A stretch of 64,000 nt of DNA, taken from NCBI RefSeq assembly GCF_026626635.1, contig NZ_JAPNKA010000001.1, positions 1,054,001-1,118,000 on the forward strand. The letters run 5' to 3'. A program made the position numbers and the translations under genes. Below, piece by piece: positions 12,472 to 21,900 of the stretch. Numbering within the stretch: position 1 is the stretch's first letter; each line of letters starts with the position of its first letter. The notes below the pieces were generated by a model. That model did no database searches, was not told where the DNA came from, and worked only from the letters and a program-made list of their open reading frames with translations. Source of the stretch: Archangium lansingense (lineage in GTDB: Bacteria > Myxococcota > Myxococcia > Myxococcales > Myxococcaceae).

Positions 12472-13119
12472 TCAGTGCTGCACGTCCACCACGAGGCGGG
12501 TGGGCTCCTTCAGCTCCATCACCCGGTACTTGTTGGGGTGCTTCACGCCGAGCACCCAGGTGACCTCGCCCTCGAAGTCGCAGGTGAGCTCCATCTCCTG
12601 GAAGACGGGAAGGGCAGGCTTGCGCTTGCGCTCGGCCACGGTGACCTGGGCGCCCTCGTGGGCCTGGGCGGGTTGGACGCGCACCTGCAGCCAGCCCTGG
12701 CCGGCGAGCTCCGTCGGGTCACCGGAGCCGCACTTGATGACGGGCTTGTCGACGTACTCGACGTGGTAGCCGGGCACCTGGTCGCCGTCGAACTGGAGCA
12801 CGAGGCGATCAAAGCCCTCGTTGCGGGCCGTGCGCACCTCGCGCAGCGTCACCGGCTTGAGGGTGGAGCGCTTGACCTCCACGACTCCGGCGGCCCACTC
12901 GTGGGTCTTCGGGTCCTCGGGCTGGGCGGTCTGCGAGCCAGCCTGCGAGTCTGGAGGCGTGGGATTGGTCTGCGGGGTGGGCGTGTCGGGAGTCTGCTGC
13001 GCGGGCACGGCAGGCTCCGCGGGTGGGGGAGGGGTTGCCTCCTCCTTCTTGCATCCCACCATCGTGAGACAGGCGGCGAGCCCCAGCGTCGGCATCCAGC
13101 GTCCAAGCACCTTCATCAT
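12472..13119 (-). CDS. AMIN-like domain lipoprotein
   Basis: Exported lipoprotein of about 215 aa. The start chosen is ATGATG at 13119, because AGGAGG lies 8 nt upstream and the product begins with a signal peptide ending in LTMVGC. A low-complexity Pro/Thr/Gln spacer (about 25-75) tethers a folded C-terminal domain whose repeated pattern, including FDRLVLQFDG near its start and PTRLVVDVQ at its end, matches the AMIN-like lipoprotein family. AMIN-type domains often bind cell-envelope polymers; that role is by analogy. It is convergent with malQ (9 bp gap) and lies downstream of the CHRD gene on the same strand. Confidence 0.65.
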   Translation of the reverse strand: MMKVLGRWMPTLGLAACLTMVGCKKEEATPPPPAEPAVPAQQTPDTPTPQTNPTPPDSQAGSQTAQPEDPKTHEWAAGVVEVKRSTLKPVTLREVRTARNEGFDRLVLQFDGDQVPGYHVEYVDKPVIKCGSGDPTELAGQGWLQVRVQPAQAHEGAQVTVAERKRKPALPVFQEMELTCDFEGEVTWVLGVKHPNKYRVMELKEPTRLVVDVQH

Positions 13120-13255
13120 CGTCCTCCTGGCGGCCCGAGGGTCCGGACCGGGCGGCGCCCCATGTGGCACGAGCGGCGCCGGAGTGCCAGCACGATTGGC
13201 GGTGATGAAGGAGGACGGAGCCGCGACGCGCCCGGCTCCGCCCGGCCAAGGGTCA

Positions 13256-13711
13256 CTACTCGTCGAGGATGGAGGAGAACTGGCCGCGGATCTCCCCTTC
13301 GTTGTGGTTCATGGTGTGGATGTTCACGTAGAAGCGCCCGGCCTCGAAGGCGTCCTTCTCCGAGTCGGTGAGCTTCTTGGTGCCGCTGAAGCTCCCGTTG
13401 CTGGCGTTGACGGTGAGGTTGAAGACGATGGGGCCGTTCGCGCCCACGGCTTCGTTGTGGACATGGGCCGAGCTGCCGGACACCTCGTGCAGGGCGCTCG
13501 ACAGCCCGCTGAAGGTGCCGTTGACGGAGAGCTCATCTCCATCGAGCGTGGCGTTGGCCGTGCCGCTCGCGGTGGTCGTCACCGGGGGGACCTCGTTCTC
13601 TCCCTTGAGCGTGGTGGTGGACACGGACGATTTTCCACAGCCGGTCATCCCCAGCAGCCCGGCTCCGAGGACTGCCAACACCGCCCAGCGCTTCGTGTCA
13701 CGCATGTGCAT
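13256..13711 (-). CDS. CHRD-domain lipoprotein
   Basis: Lipoprotein of 151 aa with one CHRD domain, a beta-rich module first described in chordin and common in secreted bacterial proteins of unknown role. It has a signal peptide with lipobox LGMTGC, then the CHRD hallmarks LKGENEVPPV at the start, LSSALHEVSG..AHVHNE in the middle, and FYVNIHTMNHNEGEIRGQ at the C-terminus. ATG 13711 follows an AGGAGACACT ribosome site. It precedes the AMIN-like lipoprotein on the same strand (136 bp gap), so the two may share a transcript. The ligand is unknown. Confidence 0.85.
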   Translation of the reverse strand: MHMRDTKRWAVLAVLGAGLLGMTGCGKSSVSTTTLKGENEVPPVTTTASGTANATLDGDELSVNGTFSGLSSALHEVSGSSAHVHNEAVGANGPIVFNLTVNASNGSFSGTKKLTDSEKDAFEAGRFYVNIHTMNHNEGEIRGQFSSILDE

Positions 13712-14022
13712 CAGTGTCTCCTGTCTGTCCGCCAGGGCTCATGGGGGCCCGGGGTGGGCCTGGAGCCCAGCGGCCGGGCAACATGTCTAAAGGACTTCCC
13801 CGCCACGATTGCTCCAGGGAGGAAGTGAAGTGCCCGGTACCGTGCACTCTATGTCCAGGCCCCTCCTTGCCGGGGCCTTGTTTCTTGGTCTTGCAAGGAT
13901 GGGGAGGCGCCAGGGGTTGTTCTTACAGGGGGCGCGGAAAATCCCACCGACTGTTTGGGGCGAGGGACCCTGCCGCGTGTATCGTGCGGCCGGACGCGTA
14001 GCCCCCTCGGAGTGATGCAGCC
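13712..14022 (+). other. Divergent intergenic region with one hairpin
   Basis: About 310 bp between the CHRD lipoprotein (minus) and an aminotransferase (plus), presumably holding both promoters. There is an 8-bp palindrome CGGTACCG, and a stem of AGGCCCC (13857-13863) with GGGGCCT (13872-13878), followed by TGTTTCTT on the plus strand. A short frame from 13851 begins with a signal-like hydrophobic stretch but has no ribosome site, and I do not call it. No convincing -35/-10 pair was seen. Confidence 0.4.
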
Positions 14023-15315
14023 ATGGCTCTCGATCTCTCTTCCCTGCTTGGCCCTCGACGGGACGACACCGTCGGTACGATGGTGCGTGGCCTCATCGGC
14101 AGCGAAATCCTCCGCATCGCGGGGGAGATCCGCGAACTGGTGTCACAGGGGAAACAGGTGTGCAATCTCACCGTGGGAGACTTCAGCCCCCGCGAGTTCC
14201 CCATTCCCGCCGCGTTGGGCGAGGCCATCGCCACGGCACTGAATGCGGGCGAGACGAACTACCCTCCCTCGGACGGTGTGCTGTCGCTGCGGCAGGCGGT
14301 GGTGCGCTTCTATGAGCGCGCGCTGGGCCTGAAGTATCCGCTGGAGAGCGTGCTCATCGCCGGCGGCGCGCGGCCAGTCATCTACGCCATCTTCCGCGCG
14401 GTGGTGGATCCGGGCGAGACGGTCATCTACCCGGTGCCCTCGTGGAACAACAACCACTACTCATACATGGTGGGGGCGAAGGCCGTGGAGGTGGTGACGA
14501 GCCCCGAGCACGGCTTCATGCCCACGGTGGAGCAACTTGCGCCGCACCTGCCGGAGGCTCGGCTGCTATGCCTGTGCAGCCCGCTCAACCCCACGGGAAC
14601 GATGATCTCCCCCGAGGCCCTGCGGGACATTGGCCAGCGCGTGGTGGAGGAGAATCGCAAGCGCGAGGCGCAGGGGCGCAAGCCGCTCATCGTGATGTAC
14701 GACCATATTTACTGGACGCTGACGTTCGGGCAGGCGAAGCACGTGACGCCGCTGGAGCTGGTGCCGGAGCTGGCGCCGTACACGGTGTTCGTGGATGGAA
14801 TCTCGAAGGCGTTCGCGGCCACGGGCGTGCGCGTGGGCTGGTCGCTGGGGCCGCCGTCCATCATCTCGCGGATGAAGGATGTGCTGGGGCACGTGGGGGC
14901 GTGGGCGCCCAAGGCCGAGCAGGTGGCGGTGGCGCGTTTCCTGGATGATGTGCCGGCGGTGACGGGCTACCTGGAGACGATGAAGCGGCGGGTGGACGAG
15001 CGGCTGGTGGCGCTGCACCAGGGCTTCTCGGCGATGAAGGCGGCGGGGTTGCCGGTGCGCTCCATCGCGCCGCAGGGGGCCATCTATCTGTCGGCGCAGT
15101 TCGATCTCATTGGCAAGGCGGGGCTGCGGACGAACGACGACATCCGCAAGCTGCTGCTGGACAAGGCGGGCTTCGCGCTGGTGCCCTTCCAGGCCTTCGG
15201 GTTGAAGACGGACACGGGCTGGTTCCGGCTGTCGGTGGGCGCCGTGTCCATGGAGGAGATCCAGGCAGCGCTACCGAGGGTGGAAGCGGTGCTGCGCGAG
15301 GTGGTGGGCAGGTAG
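14023..15315 (+). CDS. Class I/II (AspC-like) aminotransferase
   Basis: PLP-dependent aminotransferase of fold type I, 430 aa. The Schiff-base lysine is Lys262 in VDGISKAFAATGVRVGW. Other family motifs are NYPPSDGVLSLRQAV (substrate/cofactor region), CSPLNPTG and MYDHIYW, where Asp and Tyr contact the cofactor. Probable start ATG 14023 with CGGAG about 10 nt upstream. The sequence resembles the aspartate/aromatic group, but substrate specificity cannot be assigned. It is followed 140 bp later by an NTP/NDP-exchanger-like transporter, with no obvious pathway link. Confidence 0.88.
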   Translation: MALDLSSLLGPRRDDTVGTMVRGLIGSEILRIAGEIRELVSQGKQVCNLTVGDFSPREFPIPAALGEAIATALNAGETNYPPSDGVLSLRQAVVRFYERALGLKYPLESVLIAGGARPVIYAIFRAVVDPGETVIYPVPSWNNNHYSYMVGAKAVEVVTSPEHGFMPTVEQLAPHLPEARLLCLCSPLNPTGTMISPEALRDIGQRVVEENRKREAQGRKPLIVMYDHIYWTLTFGQAKHVTPLELVPELAPYTVFVDGISKAFAATGVRVGWSLGPPSIISRMKDVLGHVGAWAPKAEQVAVARFLDDVPAVTGYLETMKRRVDERLVALHQGFSAMKAAGLPVRSIAPQGAIYLSAQFDLIGKAGLRTNDDIRKLLLDKAGFALVPFQAFGLKTDTGWFRLSVGAVSMEEIQAALPRVEAVLREVVGR

Positions 15316-15455
15316 CGCGCCGGGCCCCTGTTCCTGTGTCTTGGCTGGTATGTGCCTGGAGGCTCGGGAATAGTGCCTGTGTGCCGTAGTTGGAGGCGGC
15401 ACGCTCGGAGGGGGGCCAACCCCTTCCCGAGAGCCCCCAGACAGCACCGGCACCC

Positions 15456-16745
15456 ATGCTCAAGAGATTCGTGAACGTGAAGGACGAGGAGGTGGGGTCG
15501 GTCCTGCTCTCCTTCCTCTACTTCTTCACGCTGATGTGCGGCTACGCCATCCTCAAGCCGCTGCGAGATGCGATGGCCATTGAGGGGGGCGTGAAGAAGG
15601 TTCCCTGGCTCATCACCGCCGGCTTCGGGGTGATGTTGCTCGCGGTTCCGGTCTTCTCCGCGCTGGTGTCTCGCTGGCCGAGGCGGCGCGTCATTCCGCT
15701 CGTCTACCGTTTCTTCTTGTTCAACCTCCTGGGCTTCTTCGTGCTGCTGAAGCTGGGCGTGGTGGAGCGCGAGTGGGTGGCGCGGGCCTTCTTCGTCTGG
15801 GTGGGGGTCTACAACCTCTTCGTCGTCTCCATCTTCTGGAGCTTCATGGCGGACCTGTTCTCGACCGAGCAGGGCCGACGTCTTTTTGGCTTCATCGCCG
15901 CGGGAGGCACGGCGGGGATGATCGTCGGACCCCTGCTGGCCACCACGCTGGTGGGGCCGCTGGGTCCCGTCAACCTGATGCTCCTCTCCGTGGCGCTGCT
16001 GGAGGGCAGCGCCTGGTGCGTGTGGCTGCTCTCCCGTCGGGCCGCGGTCGTGCAACCCCAGGCGGCGGCAGGTGAGGCCCCAGTGGGGGGCAGCATCTTC
16101 GCCGGGCTACGGCTGCTGGCCACCTCGCCCTTCCTGCTGCTCCTGGGGCTGCAGACGGTCCTCTATACCCTCACCTCCACGTTCCTCTATTTCCAGCAGC
16201 TCCGCCTGATAGAGGCCACGGCCAATGGTCTCAGCGAGTACACCGCCATCTCCGCTCGCATCGACTTGTGGGTGCAGCTCCTCACGCTCGGATTGCAGAC
16301 GGTCGTGACGGGGCGGCTCATGCCGCGGCTCGGGCTGGCGGCGACGCTGTCCATCGTGCCGGTGCTCACCGTGCTCGGCTTCCTGGGCCTGGCGGCGCTG
16401 CCCACGCTCGGGGTGCTCATCGGCTTCAAGGCGCTGCGGGGCGCTTCGCACTACGCCTTCGAGCGGCCCGGACGCGAGGTGCTCTTCACCAGCCTGGACC
16501 GCGAGGCCAAGTACAAGTCCAAGAGCTTCATCGACACGGTGGTGTACCGCGCCAGTGACACGGTGAGCTCCTGGCTCAACACGGGGCTCGCGGGCCTGGG
16601 GCTGGGCATGGTGGGGCTGTCTCTGGCTGCGGTGCCCATGGCGGCGCTGTGGATTGCCGTGTCCGTGTGGCTCGCCCGGCACCAGCGCCCCGCCGCTCCC
16701 GCCGAGCCTCCACCGCTGGCTCGCACCGCGGACGCGACCCGCTGA
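15456..16745 (+). CDS. NTP/NDP exchange (TLC)-like or MFS-type transporter
   Basis: Polytopic inner-membrane protein of about 429 aa with roughly 11-12 hydrophobic helices. It resembles proteins annotated as NTP/NDP exchange transporters (ATP/ADP translocase-like) in free-living bacteria: the N-terminus has KDEEVGSVLLSFLYFFTLM followed by GYAILKPLRDAM, close to the start of that family. The central loop is short and basic (LSRRAAVVQPQ). ATG 15456 is chosen because the protein then begins MLKRFVNVKDEE; a TTG at 15390 is an in-frame alternative, and neither has a strong ribosome site. Real nucleotide exchange is not shown; a general MFS function is possible. Confidence 0.65.
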   Translation: MLKRFVNVKDEEVGSVLLSFLYFFTLMCGYAILKPLRDAMAIEGGVKKVPWLITAGFGVMLLAVPVFSALVSRWPRRRVIPLVYRFFLFNLLGFFVLLKLGVVEREWVARAFFVWVGVYNLFVVSIFWSFMADLFSTEQGRRLFGFIAAGGTAGMIVGPLLATTLVGPLGPVNLMLLSVALLEGSAWCVWLLSRRAAVVQPQAAAGEAPVGGSIFAGLRLLATSPFLLLLGLQTVLYTLTSTFLYFQQLRLIEATANGLSEYTAISARIDLWVQLLTLGLQTVVTGRLMPRLGLAATLSIVPVLTVLGFLGLAALPTLGVLIGFKALRGASHYAFERPGREVLFTSLDREAKYKSKSFIDTVVYRASDTVSSWLNTGLAGLGLGMVGLSLAAVPMAALWIAVSVWLARHQRPAAPAEPPPLARTADATR

Positions 16746-16803
16746 CCGCGGTGTGCGACTCGGCACGAGTTCATCCGTTTCACTCAAGGAGGGGGTAGTT
16801 CGC

Positions 16804-17970
16804 ATGAAGCTGTCTCGCAGACGAGTGTTGCAGGGGGCCACCGCGCTGGGTTCGCTCTGGGCCACGGGGTGTGCCTCCACCAAGCTGGAGGGCGGTGAGG
16901 CGGCGAAGGCGTCCGCGCCGAAGGGGGGCGGCAAGCGCATTCTCATCCTCGGAGGCACGGGCTTCCTCGGGCCCCAGCTGGTAGAGGCGGCTCGTGCGCG
17001 TGGCCACACCGTCACGCTCTTCAACCGCGGCAAGACGCGGCCCCACCTCTTCCCGGACGTGGAGAAGCTGCAGGGGGACAGAGACCCGAAGAATGGCGAT
17101 GGCCTGAAGGTGCTCGAGGGCCGCAGCTGGGATGCCGTCATCGACACCTCCGGCTACGTGCCCCGCGTGGTGCGCGCCTCGGCGGAGCTGCTGGCGCCCA
17201 ACGTGGGCCACTACGTCTTCATCTCCACCATCTCCGTCTACAAGGAGATGCCCCGGCCGGGCATGGACGAGGACACGCCGCTGGCCACGGTGGAGGACCC
17301 CACCAACGAGAACGTCCGCGAGAACTACGGCGCCCTCAAGGCGCTCTGTGAGAAGGCGGCCGAGGCGGCCTTCCCCGGGCGCACCACCAACATCCGCCCC
17401 GGTCTCATCGTGGGCCCGGATGACCCCACCCAGCGCTTCACCTACTGGCCGGTGCGCGTGGCCCGGGGGGGCGAGGTGCTCGCTCCTGGCAATGGCTCGG
17501 ACCTGGCGCAGTTCATCGACGTGCGCGACCTGGCCGAGTGGACGATTCTCACCATCGAGAACCGGGACATCGGCACCTTCAACGCCACCGGCCCGGCCAG
17601 GCAGCTCACCATGAAGGAGCTGCTGGAGGCCTGCAAACAGGCCAGCAACAGCGACGCCACCTTCATCTGGGCCGACACCGCCTTCCTGGAGAAGCACAAC
17701 GTGAAGGCCTGGGTGGACCTGCCCGTGTGGGTGACGCCCACGGGCGAGTTGGCGGGTATGACTTCCGCCAGCAATGCCCGGGCGGTGGCGCGTGGACTGA
17801 AGTTCCGCCCCACGGTGGACACCGCGCGCGACACCCTCACCTGGTTCAACGGGCTGCCCCCGGAGCGGCAGGCGGAGCTGCAGAAGCGCGGCGGCATCAC
17901 CCCGGAGCGCGAGCGCGAGGTGCTCGCCGCCTGGCACCAGCAGCAGGCCGGTTCCGCCAGCGCCCCTTGA
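16804..17970 (+). CDS. Tat-exported NAD-dependent epimerase/reductase-like protein
   Basis: Extended short-chain dehydrogenase/epimerase (388 aa) carrying an export signal. The start at ATG 16804 is supported by AAGGAGGGGG at 16786-16795 and a twin-arginine motif SRRRVLQG, followed by a hydrophobic stretch and a lipobox-like ATGC. The Rossmann nucleotide site is ILILGGTGFLGPQL; the substrate region has FISTISVYKE, and YGALK supplies the active-site Tyr-x3-Lys. An extracytoplasmic Rossmann enzyme suggests that a cofactor is bound before Tat export. It may act on an envelope sugar. Substrate unknown. Confidence 0.8.
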   Translation: MKLSRRRVLQGATALGSLWATGCASTKLEGGEAAKASAPKGGGKRILILGGTGFLGPQLVEAARARGHTVTLFNRGKTRPHLFPDVEKLQGDRDPKNGDGLKVLEGRSWDAVIDTSGYVPRVVRASAELLAPNVGHYVFISTISVYKEMPRPGMDEDTPLATVEDPTNENVRENYGALKALCEKAAEAAFPGRTTNIRPGLIVGPDDPTQRFTYWPVRVARGGEVLAPGNGSDLAQFIDVRDLAEWTILTIENRDIGTFNATGPARQLTMKELLEACKQASNSDATFIWADTAFLEKHNVKAWVDLPVWVTPTGELAGMTSASNARAVARGLKFRPTVDTARDTLTWFNGLPPERQAELQKRGGITPEREREVLAAWHQQQAGSASAP

Positions 17971-18000
17971 GGGCATGACGAGGGCAAGAGCGAGGGCAAA

Positions 18001-18040
18001 AAATATGGGGGACGCCTCGTTTCATGCGAGGCCTCCCCCA
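18001..18040 (-). terminator. Intrinsic terminator (hairpin at 18006-18040, T-tract on minus strand)
   Basis: A 14-bp stem (18006-18019 with 18027-18040, one C-C mismatch) and a 7-nt loop. On the minus strand the stem is followed directly by ATATTTTTT, making a standard Rho-independent terminator for the small minus-strand gene ending at 18175. On the plus strand it could weakly terminate the epimerase gene ending at 17970. A second stem (18138-18144 with 18154-18160) lies between it and the minus gene. Confidence 0.75.
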
Positions 18041-18174
18041 TCACTCCGACCGCGACCTCTTTGCCTTCCCCCTCTGACAGGCAGGAGTCGCCGAGCCGTC
18101 AGCCCCGGAGTCCCACCCCCGCGGGACTCCCTGGCTGGCCCCCCGGTGCACCAGGGGGGCTTAATGCAAAAGTC

Positions 18175-18639
18175 CTACCAGCTGTAGATGCCCCCCACGT
18201 CCACGCCCAGGTCGAGGTCGTGGCTGCGGGCCGGTTCCATCAGCTCGCCGCGGGCGGTACGGCCCGGACTGAAGTCCTGCTCTCTGACGAGCACGATGGG
18301 GGCTACCGCCAGCCGGGGAGACATCGGTCGGACCGATGCGAGGTACGTCACCCCCGTGACTACCTCGCGCAATCCATCCGTCACCCCGGCCTCTGATAGC
18401 ACCGCCAACTGGGTCCGGTTCGCCCCCGCGAAAGACGCCAGTCGGGGTACCACCAGCCGGTTGCCCCCATCGCGCTCGAACTGCCCGACCGCCTTGGATG
18501 GCCGGGCCAGAGTCTTCATCACCGGCGCGTTCTGCTCCCCCCCCACGTGCAGCACCATGACCGCCTTCCCTTCGCCCCGCCGCATTCCGTGGACCTGATG
18601 ACGCGTCGCCTTCATGCTGTTCTCCAGCTCGCGTTGCAT
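18175..18639 (-). CDS. Hypothetical protein
   Basis: Protein of about 154 aa that I do not recognise. ATG 18639 is chosen because GGGGGAG precedes it by 6-8 nt and upstream codons look non-coding. It has no signal peptide and no TM helix. It is rich in Val, Leu, Arg and Gly, with a central part suggesting alternating beta strands (MVLHVGGEQNAPV, LASFAGANRTQLAVL) and an acidic, Gly-rich end (LDLGVDVGGIYSW). It is divergent from the topoisomerase-RecQ gene and ends at a good terminator, so it is probably a single-gene unit. Confidence 0.6.
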   Translation of the reverse strand: MQRELENSMKATRHQVHGMRRGEGKAVMVLHVGGEQNAPVMKTLARPSKAVGQFERDGGNRLVVPRLASFAGANRTQLAVLSEAGVTDGLREVVTGVTYLASVRPMSPRLAVAPIVLVREQDFSPGRTARGELMEPARSHDLDLGVDVGGIYSW

Positions 18640-18763
18640 GGGCTGCTCCCCCCGTGGCACGCCCGTGAGCGCGATCGGTGACAGGCGGGATATTGGCCAA
18701 AGTGCGCTCAGGAGTTTTCCTCGCAGACGCCAACCGCTTGCGTAAGCGCGCCAAGCCATGCGC

Positions 18764-18781
18764 GAGGCGCCTCCCGGGAGG
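18764..18781. promoter_or_regulatory. Overlapping palindromes in a divergent promoter region
   Basis: Two perfect palindromes overlap: GAGGCGCCTC (18764-18773) and CCTCCCGGGAGG (18770-18781). A further short dyad CGCTT-N4-AAGCG lies at 18735-18748. All sit in the 274-bp gap between the small minus-strand gene and topB-recQ. They may be operators, but GC-rich palindromes also arise by chance in this genome, so confidence is low. Confidence 0.25.
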
Positions 18782-18913
18782 GCCGTGGGGCGATCGGACT
18801 GACACTCCGTGCCAGCCCGCCCGCACTCCGAGCAGGCAGGCGTCGGGCTGAACGGCCTTGCAGGTGGGTGGGGACGGCGCGGTATGGAGGAGGGGAGGAT
18901 GCGATGAGGTGGG

Positions 18914-21900
18914 ATGAACATGGGTGACGGAGGACGGGGCGTGCTGGCCGTGGTGGCGGAGAAGCCGTCTATGGCGCGCGACATCGCTCGAGCGCTGGGC
19001 GCTCGCGAGCAGGGCGAGGGGTGCTACCGCGGCAATGGCTACGTGGTGACCTGGGCGATTGGCCACCTGGTGGGCCTGGCCCAGCCGCACGAGATGCGGC
19101 CCGAGTGGAAGCGCTGGCAGCGGGAGCGGTTGCCCATGCTGCCGGGGGACTGGCCACTGGTGGTGGAGGAGAAGACGGCGAGCCAGTTCAAGGTGGTGCG
19201 CCGGGTGATGAACGCGCCCGAGGTGGACATCGTGGTGTGCGCCACGGACGCCGGGCGCGAGGGCGAGCTCATCTTCCGCTACATCTACGAGGCCGCCGGG
19301 TGCCGCAAGCCGGTGAAGCGGCTGTGGGTGTCGTCGCTGACGGAGGGGGCCATCCGCGATGGCTTCCGGTTGCTGCGGCCGGGGCGCGACTACGAGCCGC
19401 TGGCGGACGCAGCGAAGGGGCGCAGCCGGGCGGACTGGCTGGTGGGGATGAACCTGACGCGCCTGTACACGCTGGCGTGCGGCGGGGACATGCTGTCGGT
19501 GGGGCGGGTGCAGACGCCCACGCTGGCCATGGTGGTGGAGCGAGAGCTGGCCATTCGCGACTTCGTCCCGAAGGACTACCTGGAGATTCTGGCCACCTTC
19601 GGTCCGGCGGGTCGCGAGGGGCCGCCGGGGAGCTACCAGGGGACCTGGTTCCGTCCCGCGGAGCCGGGCAAGGAGAAGGAGTGGGACGCGCGCGAGGCGC
19701 GGCGTCTGCCGGCGGATGGCAAAGAGGCCGGGCGCATCGTCGAGCGCGTGAAGGCGGGCCGCGCCGCCGTGGAGTCCGTCACCTCCGAGACGAAGCGGAT
19801 GGCGCCGCCGCTGCTCTATGATTTGACGGAGCTGCAGCGCCACGCCAACCGGTTGTATGGCTTCAGCGCCCAGCGCACCCTGGAGCTGGCGCAAGCGCTG
19901 TACGAGAAGCACAAGCTGCTGAGCTACCCGCGCACCTCCAGCCGGCACCTCTCCAAGCAAATCTCAGAGACGCTGCCGGACGTGGTGCGCGCCATCCGCG
20001 GGCCGTGGGAGGCGTTGCTCGCGCCAGGGACCGGGGACCGCCCGCTGGGGCGCCGCTTCGTGGACGACGCGAAGGTGACGGACCACCACGCCATCATCCC
20101 CACGACGACCTCGCCGGAGAGCGCGAGGCTGTCCCAAGACGAGCGGCATATCTATGAGCTCGTCTGTCGGCGGCTGCTGGCGGCCTGGCACGAGGAGTTC
20201 GTCTGGTCGGTGACGACCGTCATCACCGCCGTCACCTCGCCCGTGGTGGGCGAAGGCGTGCCGGAGGTGGACCGCTTCCACAGCGCGGGCACGATGGTGG
20301 TGCGCGAGGGCTGGAAGGTGCTGGACGTGGGAGGAGGGCAGAAGGCCCCGAAGCCACGCGAGGCGGGGAAGAAGGGGAGCGAGGCCGAGGCGGAGGAGCC
20401 GGAGGACGAGCAGGAGCTGCCACCGGGGCTGGCGAAGGGGCAGGCGCGCGCGGTGCGGGACGTGAAGCCGGTGACGAAGCGGACGCGGCCGCCGCCTCGG
20501 CTCACGGATGCGAGCCTGCTGACGGCGATGGAGTCGGCGGGGCGGGCGCTGGACGACAAGGAGCTGGCGGACGCGATGCGAGAGTCGGGGCTGGGCACAC
20601 CGGCCACGCGCGCGGCGATCATCGAGACGCTGCTGGATCGCGGCTACCTGGTGAGGCGGGGCAAGTCCTTCGAGGCGACGGAGAAGGGAATCGGGCTCAT
20701 CCGGGTGGTGCATCCGGACGTGAAGAGCCCAGCGATGACGGGGCAGTGGGAGGCATGGCTGCAGCGCATCGAGCAGGGAAGTGGGGACCTGGAGTCCTTC
20801 CTGAGAGGAATCGAGGCCTACATCATCGAAGTGGTGGGCAAGGTGCCGCCCAACCTCCTCATGCCCCATGTGGCCACAGGCGCAGCCACTTCCAGAGCGC
20901 CCACCCACCCAAGAGAGACAAATACCCCAAATACCCCTCGCCCACCGGGAGAGGGACGGGGTGAGGGTGCGACGGGTCCCAGGTTGCCCCCGCGTGAATC
21001 CCCTCTCCCTCTGGGAGAGGGTCAGGGTGAGGGTCTGTCCCAGCCGAGGCGCAACCAGGTATCCGCCGAGCCCCTCGCATCTCCCAAGAACACCGCGCGT
21101 CCCGCGCTCACCCTCACCTCTCCGAGCTCAATCCCAAGCCCGAACACGGTGAGGCCCGAGCGCACTTCGCGCCAGCCCACGAGGCCGTCCGAGCTGCGCG
21201 GGCTACTGAAGGAGGTCTTCGGCTTCGCGGACTTCCGGCCGTACCAGGAGGCGGTGTGCCGCGCGGCGACGGAAGGCAAGGATCTGCTGCTGGTGATGCC
21301 GACGGGAGCGGGCAAGTCGCTGTGCTACCAGCTTCCCGGGCTCGCGCGGGCGGGGACGACGCTGGTCATCAGCCCACTCATCGCGCTGATGGAGGACCAG
21401 GTGGCGCGGCTCCAGTCGCTCGGGCTGGCGGCGGAGCGCATCCACTCGGGGCGGGACAGGGCCACCTCCCGCCAGGTGTGCGCGGACTACTTGGAGGGGC
21501 GGCTGGACTTCCTCTTCATCGCGCCCGAGCGTCTCGGGGTGCCGGGCTTCGTGGAGCTGCTGGCCCGGCGCACGCCCGCGCTGGTGGCGGTGGACGAGGC
21601 CCACTGCATCTCCCAGTGGGGGCACGACTTCCGTCCGGACTACCGGCTGCTGGGGGCCCGGCTGCCGATGCTGCGTCCCTCGCCCGTCATCGCGCTCACC
21701 GCCACCGCAACCCCGGATGTGCAGCGTGACATCGTTCAGCAGCTCGGGCTCGAGGGCGCGGGAAGCGCTCCCGCGCGTACCTTCATCCACGGCTTCCGGC
21801 GCACCAATATCGCCATCGAGGTGCGCGAGCTCAACCCGAGCCAGCGCTCCGATGCCATCCGCGAGCTGCTCGCCGATCCCTCGAACCGTCCGGCCATCGT

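Noticed and set aside
13851..14015. Short plus-strand frame beginning with a signal-like hydrophobic stretch
   Set aside because: No ribosome site, no homology, and it lies in a divergent promoter region over a hairpin.
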